NCBI RefSeq assembly: GCF_900109525.1 | Contig: NZ_FOAN01000001.1 | Location: 434,001 to 498,000 of the forward strand | Length of the DNA: 64,000 nucleotides | Direction: 5' to 3' | Source: Allobosea lupini | Lineage (GTDB): Bacteria; Pseudomonadota; Alphaproteobacteria; Rhizobiales; Beijerinckiaceae | In this document: piece after piece, positions 16,925 to 25,601 of the stretch | Layout of the letters: each line of letters opens with the position of its first letter | How positions within the stretch are numbered: the stretch's first letter is position 1 | Made by a program: the position numbers and the translations under genes | Notes under the pieces: model-generated | What the model was told of the DNA's origin: nothing | The model's input: the letters and a program-made list of their open reading frames with translations, nothing else | Database searches by the model: none

Positions 16925-17482
16925 ATGTCGAAACTTCGGTTCAGCACGGCGCAGGAGGTCTTCGAGACCTTCCCCGCCGCGCGCGAGATCATCCAGACCG
17001 CGCCGACCACCGAGCCGCCGCTGAGCTTCCTGCGCAAGCTCCTTGCCTCGGGCGATCACAAGGACGCGATCGGCTTCTGCGCATTCCTGATGCCACGCCG
17101 CGAAGCCGTCTGGTGGGCCCTGCAGAGCGTCCAGCGCATGCAGCCTGCCGGAACCGCAGCAGATCCCGGCCTGAAGGCAGCCGAAGCCTGGGTTCGCGAC
17201 CCGACCGACGAGACGCGCCGTGCTGCCCTGGCCTTCGGCGAAAGCGGCCATCACGCCAGCCTCGGCACCTGGGTCGCGCTGGCGGCCGGATATTCCGGCG
17301 GCAGCATGGTAGCGGGCCATGCCGTGCCCGCACCGCCGGACTTGACCGCCAAGACGGCGCGGATCGCGGTATTAACCGCACTCGGAAGGGTATCCGAGCC
17401 AGAACGCGATGCCGCATTGCGAAATTGCGTCGAAGCATGCATTCGTCTGATCGATGACGAAAGCGGCAGGACGAGAGCATAG
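16925..17482 (+). CDS. DUF6931-like T6SS-associated protein
   Basis: A 185-residue, mostly helical cytoplasmic protein (FSTAQEVFETFP; LLASGDHKDAIGFCAFLMPRREAVWWALQ; a Gly-rich GTWVALAAGYSGGSM segment). The spacing of PRREAVWWAL and the AxAWVRDP block resembles proteins I believe are classed as DUF6931, often found beside vgrG in alphaproteobacterial T6SS loci. Its place between vgrG (17 bases) and tagH (60 bases) suggests an adaptor or cargo-loading role for the spike, but that is inference and no motif proves it. Confidence 0.7.
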   Translation: MSKLRFSTAQEVFETFPAAREIIQTAPTTEPPLSFLRKLLASGDHKDAIGFCAFLMPRREAVWWALQSVQRMQPAGTAADPGLKAAEAWVRDPTDETRRAALAFGESGHHASLGTWVALAAGYSGGSMVAGHAVPAPPDLTAKTARIAVLTALGRVSEPERDAALRNCVEACIRLIDDESGRTRA

Positions 17483-17542
17483 CTTGGCCCCGGCGCCGAT
17501 GCGGCAGCCGGTGTCGGACTATGACGAGGCGGGCGGCCCGAC

Positions 17543-18928
17543 ATGGCGCTGACGCTGACGATCGAGAACCAGGCTTCACTGCCGGATGGCGGCCCGCTCA
17601 GCGTCACGCTGAGCGGCGGACGCGGGCTGGATATCGGCCGCGACCAGCATCTCGACTGGTGCCTGCCGGATCCGAGCCGGGCCATCTCCGGGCGGCATTG
17701 CGAAATCCGCTTCAACGACAACGCCTACTGGCTGCGCGACATCTCGACCAATGGCACCTTCGTCAATGGCGGTGCCTATCGGGTGCAGTCGCCCTACCGG
17801 TTGCAGCATGGCGACCGGCTCGAGATCGGCCAATACATCATCGCGGTCGCGATCGACGAGGCGGAGCGCGGAGCCCCCGGCCCGGCCGAGCGAGCGGCGA
17901 TGCCGCCGCCGCCTGGCGAATCGCTGTGGGACTCGAACGGTGACGAGGCGCCGCCGATCGCCCGCCGCGATCTGATTCCGCCGCAAAAATACCAGCCCGT
18001 GCACGCGCCCTTCATCGACTGGGCCGCCGATATCCCGACTCCGTCGGAATCGGCGCAGGTCTATGCTGCGCCGCCGGCTCCGCCTCCCCAACCGTCACGG
18101 CCGGACGACCTTGCCTGGGCGCCCTACCAGCCACCGCCGGTGCCCGAGCCGGAGCCGATCGCCCCGATCCCGACGCCGCGCCGGCCCCCCTCGGCCGCGC
18201 CGGTCGGCAATCCGTGGGACGAAGCGCCGGCCGTGCCGCCAGCACGTCCGAGTTTCGACGCTCCTTACGACCCGCCGCCCCGGCCCATGGCGCCGCCGCC
18301 GCCACCTCCCCCGCCGCCAATGGGCGCCCCGGCGGGTGGCCCGTCGATCTCGGCGGCCGAGTTCATCGCTCGCTTCGCGCGTGGGGCGGGCCTGCCGGTC
18401 GAGGAACTGACCTGGCAGGATCCCGGCGCCTTCGCCGAGCAGACCGGCGCGCTGATGCGCCTGATCGCCATCGAGCTGAAGGCGCTGCTGGCGGCGCGGG
18501 CCGAGAGCAAGCGCATCGCGCGCAGCTCCAACCAGACGATGATCCAGGCGCAGGACAACAACCCGCTGAAGTTCTCGCCGACGATCGAGGATGCGCTGAA
18601 GCTGATCTTCGGCCGGCCGACGAGCGGCTACCTCAATGCACAGAAGGCGTTCGAGGAAAGCTTCAGGGACCTCAAGGTCCACCAGATCAAGACCTATTCG
18701 GCGATGCAGCACGCGCTGCGCATGCTGGTCGAGGACCTCGATCCGCAGGCGGTCGCCGAAGGGCTCGACGTCGGGCGCGGGCTCGACGGCCTGCTCTCCT
18801 CGCGCAAGGGCAAGCTCTGGGACGCCTATGTCGCGCGCTGGGAGGCGAAGACCGCTCCTTACGAGGACGGGCTGGTCGACGCCTTCATGCTCTATTTCGC
18901 CGAGTGCTACGACCGCGGCGGGGGCTGA
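17543..18928 (+). CDS. tagH: T6SS-associated FHA-domain protein TagH
   Basis: A 461-residue protein. The N-terminal FHA domain (about 20-100) has the phosphothreonine-binding residues in DIGRD, ISGRHCEI and STNGTFVNGG. A Pro-rich linker (about 115-275, with runs of eight or more prolines) leads to a C-terminal TagH helical domain (about 280-455: FARGAGLP, QAQDNNPLKFSPTIEDALKL-type block, FLNAQKAFEESFRDLKVHQ-type block). In other T6SSs the FHA protein (Fha1) is the target of the kinase PpkA and triggers assembly. No ppkA or pppA is in the window. It ends 9 bases from the convergent lolD. Confidence 0.92.
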   Translation: MALTLTIENQASLPDGGPLSVTLSGGRGLDIGRDQHLDWCLPDPSRAISGRHCEIRFNDNAYWLRDISTNGTFVNGGAYRVQSPYRLQHGDRLEIGQYIIAVAIDEAERGAPGPAERAAMPPPPGESLWDSNGDEAPPIARRDLIPPQKYQPVHAPFIDWAADIPTPSESAQVYAAPPAPPPQPSRPDDLAWAPYQPPPVPEPEPIAPIPTPRRPPSAAPVGNPWDEAPAVPPARPSFDAPYDPPPRPMAPPPPPPPPPMGAPAGGPSISAAEFIARFARGAGLPVEELTWQDPGAFAEQTGALMRLIAIELKALLAARAESKRIARSSNQTMIQAQDNNPLKFSPTIEDALKLIFGRPTSGYLNAQKAFEESFRDLKVHQIKTYSAMQHALRMLVEDLDPQAVAEGLDVGRGLDGLLSSRKGKLWDAYVARWEAKTAPYEDGLVDAFMLYFAECYDRGGG

Positions 18929-18937
18929 GCCAAGATC

Positions 18938-19627
18938 TCAGCCGAGCGGCACGACCATCCCGTCGCGGATCGTGACCTGGCGGTCCATGCGGGAGGCGAG
19001 GTCGAGATTATGCGTCGCGATCAGCGCCGCAAGGCCCGAAGCACGCGCCAACGCCACCAGCGTGTTGAAGACGTGCAGCGATGTATGCGGGTCGAGATTG
19101 CCGGTCGGCTCGTCGGCCAGCAGCACGCGCGGCGCATTGGCGACGGCGCGGCCGATCGCGACGCGCTGCTGTTCGCCGCCCGACAATTCGCCCGGCAGGT
19201 GATCGAGCCGGTCGCCCAGACCAAGGAAGCTCAGCAGCTCGGTCGCGCGCGATGCGGCCTCGGACTTGCCGAGGCCGCGAATGCGCTGCGGCAGGACGAC
19301 ATTCTCAAGCGCGGTGAACTCCGGCAGGAGATGGTGAAACTGATAGACGAAGCCGATCTCGGTGCGCCGCAGCCGGGTCAGGCCCTTGTCGTCGAGCTGC
19401 GAGGTCGGCACGCCGCCGATGAAGACCTCGCCGCCATCGGGGCTCTCCAGCAGGCCGGCGACGTGCAGCAGGGTCGACTTGCCGGTACCGCTCGGGGCGA
19501 CCAGCGCGACGAGCTCGCCCGGCCAGATCGCGAAATCGGCCTTGCGGAGGATCTCGAGCGGACCGTCGGACTGGGGATAATGGCGCTCGATCTGGGAGAG
19601 GAAGAGCGCCGGCGTCTCGGTTGCCAT
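18938..19627 (-). CDS. lolD: Lipoprotein-releasing ABC transporter ATPase LolD
   Basis: A 229-residue ABC ATPase that powers release of outer-membrane lipoproteins from the inner membrane to LolA. Walker [10 protein letters not shown], signature [14 protein letters not shown], Walker [10 protein letters not shown] and a downstream H-loop ATHN are intact. Coupling to the LolC/E-like permease 10 bases upstream on the same strand, and the Q-loop stretch [18 protein letters not shown], separate it from related MacB/FtsE ATPases. Last gene of a proS-lolC/E-lolD unit. Confidence 0.95.
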   Translation of the reverse strand: MATETPALFLSQIERHYPQSDGPLEILRKADFAIWPGELVALVAPSGTGKSTLLHVAGLLESPDGGEVFIGGVPTSQLDDKGLTRLRRTEIGFVYQFHHLLPEFTALENVVLPQRIRGLGKSEAASRATELLSFLGLGDRLDHLPGELSGGEQQRVAIGRAVANAPRVLLADEPTGNLDPHTSLHVFNTLVALARASGLAALIATHNLDLASRMDRQVTIRDGMVVPLG

Positions 19628-19637
19628 TGTCGCGTCC

Positions 19638-20930
19638 TCAACCCATCCGCAGGGCTTTGACGGGGTCGAGCCGCGCTGCCTTCCAGGCCGGATAGAGCGT
19701 CGCCAGCAGCGACAGGACGAGCGTCATCACCACGACGGTGGCAACCTCGCGCCAGTCGATCACCGAGGGAATATCGCTCAGGAAGCGCACGGTCGGATCC
19801 CAGGGATTGATACCCAACAGCTTGCTCAAGCCCTTGTTGATGGTCTGGATGTTCCTGGCGAAGAGGATGCCGAGGACGAAGCCGGCGAACGTCCCGACCA
19901 CGCCGATCGCCGCGCCCGTGATCAGGAAGACCCGCAGCACCGTGCCGCGCGAGGCACCCATGGTGCGCATGATCGCGATGTCCTCTGTCTTGTCCTTCAC
20001 CAGCATGATCAGGCCGGAGACGATGTTCAGCGTCGCGACCAGCACGATCAGGGTCAGGATGATGAACATGACATTGCGCTCGACCTCGAGCGCGTTGAAG
20101 AAGGTGCGATTGCGCTGGCGCCAGTCGGACAGCACGAGCGGCCGCGGCGGGTCGGCCTCGATCCTGTCGCGCACTGCCTGCGTCTGGTCGGGATTGTCGA
20201 TGAAGATCTCGATGACGTTCACGTCGCCATCGCGGTTGAAATAGGCCTGGCTCTCGCCGAGCGGCATGAAGACGAAGGAGGCGTCGAATTCCGACATGCC
20301 GATCTCGAAGATCGCCGTGACCGGATAGGCCTTGATCCGCGGCGCCGTGCCGAACGGCGTCGAAGCGCCACGCGGCGTGACGATGGTGATGGTGTCGCCG
20401 ACCTGCAGGCCGAGCGAGCCCGCGAGCCGCCGGCCGATCGCGACGCCGTTGGCCGTGGCGAAGCCGTCGAGCGTGCCCTGGCGGACATTGCCGGCGATGA
20501 AGGGGATCGACTTGATGTCGCTTTCCGAGATGCCGCGCACCAGGACGCCGCCATTGCCGACCTGCGACGAGGCCAGCGCCTGTCCCTCGACCAGCGGGAT
20601 GGCGAGCTTGATGCCCTGCACCTGGCGCAGCTTGGCCGCGACCTGCTCGTAATCGTCGAGCGGCCGGTCGATCGGCGTCGCGAAGATGTGGCCGTTGACG
20701 CCGACGATCTTCTCCAGCAGCTCCTTGCGGAAGCCGTTCATCACCGACATCACGATGATCAGCGTCGCGACGCCGAGCAGGATGCCAAGGAAGGAGAAGC
20801 CGGCGATGACCGAGACGAAGCCCTCGCGCCGGCGTGTGCGCAGATAGCGGCCGGCAAGCAGCCATTCGAAGCCGGCGAAGGCTTTCGTGCCGGTCGGCAC
20901 GCTCTCCCGAGCCTCGGAGCCGGCGCTCAT
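19638..20930 (-). CDS. lolE: Lipoprotein-releasing ABC transporter permease LolC/LolE family
   Basis: A 430-residue integral membrane permease. TM1 follows a cytoplasmic N-terminus with [21 protein letters not shown] (about 22-42). A large periplasmic domain (about 65-290) precedes three C-terminal membrane helices (about 295-420), as in MacB-fold transporters. [22 protein letters not shown] is the LolC/E signature. Only one permease gene is present, as in many alphaproteobacteria, so it presumably forms a homodimer in place of LolC plus LolE. GGAGGAGAG precedes the ATG; 16 bases separate it from proS. Confidence 0.93.
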   Translation of the reverse strand: MSAGSEARESVPTGTKAFAGFEWLLAGRYLRTRRREGFVSVIAGFSFLGILLGVATLIIVMSVMNGFRKELLEKIVGVNGHIFATPIDRPLDDYEQVAAKLRQVQGIKLAIPLVEGQALASSQVGNGGVLVRGISESDIKSIPFIAGNVRQGTLDGFATANGVAIGRRLAGSLGLQVGDTITIVTPRGASTPFGTAPRIKAYPVTAIFEIGMSEFDASFVFMPLGESQAYFNRDGDVNVIEIFIDNPDQTQAVRDRIEADPPRPLVLSDWRQRNRTFFNALEVERNVMFIILTLIVLVATLNIVSGLIMLVKDKTEDIAIMRTMGASRGTVLRVFLITGAAIGVVGTFAGFVLGILFARNIQTINKGLSKLLGINPWDPTVRFLSDIPSVIDWREVATVVVMTLVLSLLATLYPAWKAARLDPVKALRMG

Positions 20931-20946
20931 GACCGCTCTCCTCCGC

Positions 20947-22284
20947 TCACGCGTTCGTGCCCTTGCCCGGGAAGCGCGCCAGCGCCGCCTCGAGCGAGAC
21001 CAATTCGCGCTCGCCGCCGGCGCGGCGCTTGAGCTCGACCTTGCCCTCGGCCAGACCTTTAGGGCCGACGATGATCTGCCAGGGTATGCCGATCAGGTCG
21101 GCGGTGGCGAACTTGCCGCCCGGGCGCTCGTCGCGGTCGTCATAGACCATGTCGTACCCCTTCGCGGCGAGCCCCTTGTAGAGCTGCTCGCTGGCGGCAT
21201 CGGTGGCGGCGTCGCCGACCTTGAGGTTGAGCACGGCGATGTCGAAGGGCGCGATCTCGTCGGGCCAGACGATACCGCCCTCGTCATGACCGGCCTCGAT
21301 CAGCGCGGCGACGAGACGGCTGGGGCCAATGCCGTAGGAGCCGCCATGCAGCAGCACCTGCTGGCCGTCCGGACCGGTGACGCTGGCGCCCATCGGCTCG
21401 GAGTACTTGGTGCCGAAATAGAAGATATGGCCGACCTCGATGCCACGGGCGGAGACGCGTTTGTCCTCGGGAATCGCCTCGAAGGCGGCCTTGTCGTGCA
21501 TCTCCTCGGTGGCGGCGTAGAGGCTCGTCCACTTGTCGAAGATGCCCTGCAGGCCGGGCACGCTGTCGAAATCGGTGTCTGCGGCCGGCGTGTCGAAGGT
21601 CAGGTAGTCGCTGTGGCAGAAGACCTCGCTCTCGCCGGTCGATGCGAGCACGATGAATTCGTGGCTGAGGTCGCCGCCGATCGGGCCGGTGTCGGCCCGC
21701 ATCGGGATCGCCTTCAGGCCGAGCCGGGTGAAGGTGCGCAGATAGGCGGTGAACATGCGGTTGTAGGCGTGCCGCGCCGCTTCCTTGTCGAGATCGAAGG
21801 AATAGGCGTCCTTCATCAGGAACTCGCGGCCGCGCATCACGCCGAAGCGCGGGCGGACCTCGTCCCGGAACTTCCACTGGATGTGATAGAGGTTGAGCGG
21901 CAGATCCTTGTAGGACTTGACGTAGGAGCGGACGATCTCGGTGACCATTTCCTCATTGGTCGGGCCGTAGAGCATGTCGCGGTCATGCCGGTCCTTGATC
22001 CGCAGCATCTCCTTGCCATAGGCGTCGTAGCGCCCGCTTTCGCGCCAGAGATCGGCCGACTGGATGGTCGGCATCAGGATCTCGATGGCGCCAGCGCGAT
22101 TCTGCTCCTCGCGCACCACCGCACTGATCTTGTCGAGTACGCGCAGGCCGAGCGGCAGCCACGAATAGATCCCGGCGGACTGCTGGCGGATCATGCCGGC
22201 GCGCAGCATCAGCCGGTGCGAGACGATCTCCGCCTCCTTGGGCGTATCGCGCAGGATCGGCAGGAAGTAGCGGGACAGGCGCAT
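20947..22284 (-). CDS. proS: Prolyl-tRNA synthetase (short alphaproteobacterial type)
   Basis: A 445-residue class II aminoacyl-tRNA synthetase that charges tRNA-Pro. Motif 1 is around [16 protein letters not shown], motif 2 in [26 protein letters not shown] and motif 3 near [16 protein letters not shown]. The C-terminal anticodon-binding domain (about 350-445) includes [13 protein letters not shown]. It lacks the large editing insertion of bacterial-type ProRS, which fits the short type found in alphaproteobacteria. ATG 22284 gives the family N-terminus [15 protein letters not shown]. First gene of the proS-lol unit. Confidence 0.95.
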   Translation of the reverse strand: MRLSRYFLPILRDTPKEAEIVSHRLMLRAGMIRQQSAGIYSWLPLGLRVLDKISAVVREEQNRAGAIEILMPTIQSADLWRESGRYDAYGKEMLRIKDRHDRDMLYGPTNEEMVTEIVRSYVKSYKDLPLNLYHIQWKFRDEVRPRFGVMRGREFLMKDAYSFDLDKEAARHAYNRMFTAYLRTFTRLGLKAIPMRADTGPIGGDLSHEFIVLASTGESEVFCHSDYLTFDTPAADTDFDSVPGLQGIFDKWTSLYAATEEMHDKAAFEAIPEDKRVSARGIEVGHIFYFGTKYSEPMGASVTGPDGQQVLLHGGSYGIGPSRLVAALIEAGHDEGGIVWPDEIAPFDIAVLNLKVGDAATDAASEQLYKGLAAKGYDMVYDDRDERPGGKFATADLIGIPWQIIVGPKGLAEGKVELKRRAGGERELVSLEAALARFPGKGTNA

Positions 22285-22351
22285 GGAACACTCGTCGAAG
22301 GGGCGATGCACCGAGCGCGCACCGATTCAGATCAGTCCAGAGACACCATCG

Positions 22352-22372
22352 GCGTTTGCAAATTGCAAACGC
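22352..22372. promoter_or_regulatory. Perfect 21-bp palindrome upstream of proS
   Basis: GCGTTTGCAA (22352-22361) and TTGCAAACGC (22363-22372) are exact inverse complements around one central base. It lies 68 bases ahead of the proS start, between coaD and proS. Two near-identical ATGCACRTCG words follow at roughly 22-base spacing. It looks like an operator for a dimeric repressor; the regulator is unknown. Confidence 0.45.
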
Positions 22373-22423
22373 TAATGCACGTCGCCGCGAGGCAAATGCA
22401 CATCGATGGCGTTCGCGAAGGCG

Positions 22424-22924
22424 TTAGCGCCTGGCGAACTTCGTCTTCAACCTGTCGCTGACAACAGGCGGAACGAAGGCGGAGACGTCGCCGCCCATCG
22501 CGGCGATCTGGCGCACCAGAGTGGCGGTGATGTGGCGCGCCTGCGGCGTCGAGGGCAGCAGCACGGTCTGCAACTCGGGCGCCATGGTGTGGTTCATGCC
22601 GGCGAGCTGCATTTCCATGTCGAGATCGGTGCCGTCACGCAGGCCACGCACCAGGATGGTGGCGCCGGCGCGCTTGGCCGCATCGATGGTCAGGTCGGCG
22701 AAAGTCGTGACCTCGAGCTCAGTCTTGAACTCGGCGGCGACCGGGCCGGCGATGGCGCGCAGCAGCTCGGCGCGTTCCTCGGCGGTGAAGATCGGAGTCT
22801 TGCCCGGGTGGACGCCGATGGCGAGGACCAGCTTGTCGACCAGCCGGCAGGCGGCCTCGATCATGTCGAGATGGCCGTTGGTGACGGGGTCGAACGACCC
22901 GGCGTAGAAGGCGGTGTGGCTCAT
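22424..22924 (-). CDS. coaD: Pantetheine-phosphate adenylyltransferase
   Basis: A 166-residue nucleotidyltransferase that converts 4'-phosphopantetheine and ATP to dephospho-CoA, the penultimate step of CoA synthesis. The (T/H)xGH signature is visible in [16 protein letters not shown] near the start, and [19 protein letters not shown] and the ATP-binding [28 protein letters not shown] region are intact. ATG 22924 gives the canonical [13 protein letters not shown] start; the open frame runs further upstream without support. Length matches the family. Confidence 0.95.
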   Translation of the reverse strand: MSHTAFYAGSFDPVTNGHLDMIEAACRLVDKLVLAIGVHPGKTPIFTAEERAELLRAIAGPVAAEFKTELEVTTFADLTIDAAKRAGATILVRGLRDGTDLDMEMQLAGMNHTMAPELQTVLLPSTPQARHITATLVRQIAAMGGDVSAFVPPVVSDRLKTKFARR

Positions 22925-22963
22925 GCCCTGAGCGTTAGCCAACGCAGGCTTCCGCGACAAGCC

Positions 22964-23053
22964 ATAGAGCCGGATCGGATCAGGCTGTTTCACCCTGGTC
23001 CGTGAATTCGTCTCTCACGTTGAAGTTTAGAGCCCGATAGAATCCGGCTCTAT
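22964..23053. repeat. Intergenic inverted-repeat element
   Basis: Perfect 12-base arms ATAGAGCCGGAT (22964-22975) and ATCCGGCTCTAT (23042-23053) flank about 66 bases. The right arm overlaps the stop codon of the chemoreceptor gene. The GAATCCGGCTC word recurs at 51674-51683, suggesting a dispersed family. Confidence 0.55.
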
Positions 23054-25188
23054 GCGACGCGCAGCTCGCCGATGACATGGTCGACACGCGCATTCAGCGC
23101 CTGGGCCAGCCCGGTCAATTCGCTCGCCGCCTTCAGCACCGCATCCGACGCGCCCGTGGTGTTGCGCGAGGCGAGTGCGACCTGACTGGTGGCCTGGCCG
23201 ATCAGCACGATCTCCTGGGTCGCGGCGAGGACGTCGGCGGCGATGGCGTGGGCCGCCTCATGCTGGCGCTGCATGGTCTGGCTGGTGCGGCGCGTCGCCT
23301 CGTTCAGTTCCTGCACCAGTGCACGAATACCGACGATGCCCTCGACCGTCGCGGCGGTCGCCTGGTTCATCGCCTCGATCTGGCGGGCGATATCCTGCGT
23401 CGCATTGGCGGTCTGCGTCGCCAGCGACTTCACCTCATTGGCGACGACGGCGAAGCCCTTGCCGGCTTCACCGGCGCGGGCGGCCTCGATCGTGGCGTTG
23501 AGCGCGAGCAGGTTGGTCTGGCCGGCGATGGCCGAGATCAGCCCGACCACCTCGGAGACCCGCGCCGCGCCATTGGAGAGACCATCGACGATCCGGCTGA
23601 CCGAATCCGCGTGCTCGCGCGCCTGGCCGGCGGTCGCATCCGAGGTGCGCACTTCGGCGGCGAGCGCATCGACGGCGCCGAGCAGGTCCTGCGCCGCATG
23701 CTCGATCGACTTGACGCTGCGGATGGCATTGCCGGTCGCTGCGTCGGTATCGGCGGCGCCGGCCTGGGTCTCGCGCGCACCTTCCGCGAGCTGATGCGCC
23801 GTCGCGTCCAGGGTCTGCGCCGAGACGGAAACGGAGGCCGAGACGGTCCTGACAGATTCTTCGAGTTCGCCTGCCAGCTCCTTCAGCAAGGCGCGGCGGT
23901 GCTGTTCGGCATCGGCAAGGCGGATCCCCTGCTCGGCCTCCCGCCGCTGCGCCTCGCCGCGCAAGGTCTCGCGGATCATGTCTATCGACTTGGCGATGCC
24001 GCCGATCTCGTCGCGGCGTCCGGCTCCGGGAATGCCTTCCTCGGTCCGGCCCGCGGCAACCCCCGCCAGCCTGTCGGACAGCCGCGTGATCGGGCGGGCC
24101 ACCGACCAGCCGAGCAGGATCGCAATCCCGAACAGGGGCAGCAGCACCAGCAAACCGGCGGAAACAACGGCGCTACGGATCGTGCCGACCACGGCGAAGG
24201 CGTTCGCCTCCGGCTCGGTCAGCCAGAGCAGCCAGCGCTGATCGCCGATGACCACCTCCTGCCCGCTGGCGACAAGCGAGCGGCCATCATGGCTGGTCAT
24301 GCGGATGAGCGCATGCTCCGGCTGCCCGGCCAATCGACTGCGATCGAGCGTTTCACGCGGTGAGGCGCCATTGCGCCGGGCAGCCGGATTGGAGCGCATG
24401 AAGCCGTCGGAGCCGATGACGAAGATCCGCTCGGCCCCGGAACCGGCCGGGTTGAAGGCGAGGACGTCATCGATCAGGCGTGTGTCGACGGCGATGACGA
24501 TCGTCCCGACCTGTTCGCCCGTCCCGGCTTCGGCATCGTAGAACGGCGCCGCCAGGAAGGCGCGCGGATCGCCGCCGACCGGGTCATAGGGTGCAAAGTC
24601 AAGCACAACCTGTTCGCCCGCCGCCTTGCCGCGGGCCAGCTCCACCGATTTTGCCAGGCCGGTGCCGGCGAGATCCTCGTCGCTCAGGAGGCGGCCGAAC
24701 TCGGGCCCCTTGGTGACGCTGTAAACCACCCTGCCCTTGCGCGAGACCAGATAGATATCGGCGTAATTGAATTGCTTGAGTGCCGCCGAATAGGTCTCGT
24801 GGACCGGCACATGCCGCCAGGAATAGCCGTGCTGGTGCTCGCGGCCGGTGCGGGCGACGCGCTCGGTCAGCGAGAGCGAACCGTCACCCTGATAGTAGCC
24901 GAGAATGCTGCGGTAATCGTGCGGGCCGAGCTCCAGCCATTTGCCGATCTCGTCGAGCGCCGAGACGGTGAAGGCGCTGCGGGCTTGGACGGCTAGTTCG
25001 GCGCGCAATTGCAACCAGCGGCGCTCGATGGCGCGGACATGGCTTTCGGCCAGCGCGTGCATGCGCTCGCGCACGGCGCCCTGCGCCCAGTTCGAGACGG
25101 CGAGATAGGCGGACGAGCCTACTGCCAATGCGGCGAGCAGGGCCAGGGCGAGCATGGCGACCGGAAGCCTGATCCTGAGACTGAACAC
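23050..25188 (-). CDS. Methyl-accepting chemotaxis protein with periplasmic dCache-type sensor
   Basis: A 712-residue transmembrane chemoreceptor. TM1 (about 8-30) is followed by a large periplasmic domain (31-335) with dCache-like features (Tyr/Trp-rich [19 protein letters not shown] and a second [12 protein letters not shown] strand pair). TM2 is at 338-361 and HAMP at about 361-415. The cytoplasmic signalling hairpin has the tip [21 protein letters not shown] and [12 protein letters not shown]. No C-terminal CheR-docking pentapeptide is seen. The start is GTG with GGAGACC upstream. No che genes are nearby, so it is an orphan receptor with unknown ligand. Confidence 0.93.
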   Translation of the reverse strand: MFSLRIRLPVAMLALALLAALAVGSSAYLAVSNWAQGAVRERMHALAESHVRAIERRWLQLRAELAVQARSAFTVSALDEIGKWLELGPHDYRSILGYYQGDGSLSLTERVARTGREHQHGYSWRHVPVHETYSAALKQFNYADIYLVSRKGRVVYSVTKGPEFGRLLSDEDLAGTGLAKSVELARGKAAGEQVVLDFAPYDPVGGDPRAFLAAPFYDAEAGTGEQVGTIVIAVDTRLIDDVLAFNPAGSGAERIFVIGSDGFMRSNPAARRNGASPRETLDRSRLAGQPEHALIRMTSHDGRSLVASGQEVVIGDQRWLLWLTEPEANAFAVVGTIRSAVVSAGLLVLLPLFGIAILLGWSVARPITRLSDRLAGVAAGRTEEGIPGAGRRDEIGGIAKSIDMIRETLRGEAQRREAEQGIRLADAEQHRRALLKELAGELEESVRTVSASVSVSAQTLDATAHQLAEGARETQAGAADTDAATGNAIRSVKSIEHAAQDLLGAVDALAAEVRTSDATAGQAREHADSVSRIVDGLSNGAARVSEVVGLISAIAGQTNLLALNATIEAARAGEAGKGFAVVANEVKSLATQTANATQDIARQIEAMNQATAATVEGIVGIRALVQELNEATRRTSQTMQRQHEAAHAIAADVLAATQEIVLIGQATSQVALASRNTTGASDAVLKAASELTGLAQALNARVDHVIGELRVA

Positions 25189-25280
25189 GAATCAGGTCTC
25201 CGCCCGACATCGACTGCGCAAGAACAGCCAACACGAGCGCGGTTAACGTTGCTTGAAGCGCTTGACGCGCCGCAACGGCC

Positions 25281-25412
25281 CTACAACACGCCTGGCAGCG
25301 GCGCGAAGGCGGCGAGCGCGGTGGCGCCGCCAAGAACGACGGTGAACAGCGCAATGGCGATGGCTGCCAGCGACACCCGGCGCGGCCGCCGGACGAGAGA
25401 GTCGAACTGCAT
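25281..25412 (-). CDS. Predicted 43-residue single-span membrane protein
   Basis: A short ORF reading MQFDSLVRRPRRVSL, then a hydrophobic helix of about 20 residues (AAIAIALFTVVLGGATALAA) and FAPLPGVL. A GAGG ribosome site lies 5 bases before the ATG, and the positive charges before the helix fit an N-in orientation. It sits about 90 bases upstream of the chemoreceptor on the same strand and could be cotranscribed. No homologue is recognised; reality is supported only by the ribosome site and composition. Confidence 0.45.
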   Translation of the reverse strand: MQFDSLVRRPRRVSLAAIAIALFTVVLGGATALAAFAPLPGVL

Positions 25413-25601
25413 GGATCCTCGATGCGAATCAGTGCGTTACCCAGTCCATGGGTGTCGCGAACGCCTGGCCATGCCGTGGCGGAAAGGTGGAGAAACCATG
25501 GCATGCCTCTGCGGCAGCCAGGCCCCTGCACATCGCACTGACAAATTCCTGCCCTCTCGCCGGTTCCAGCGGGGGCGAAAGCGCGCTACACCCCGCCCGC
25601 C

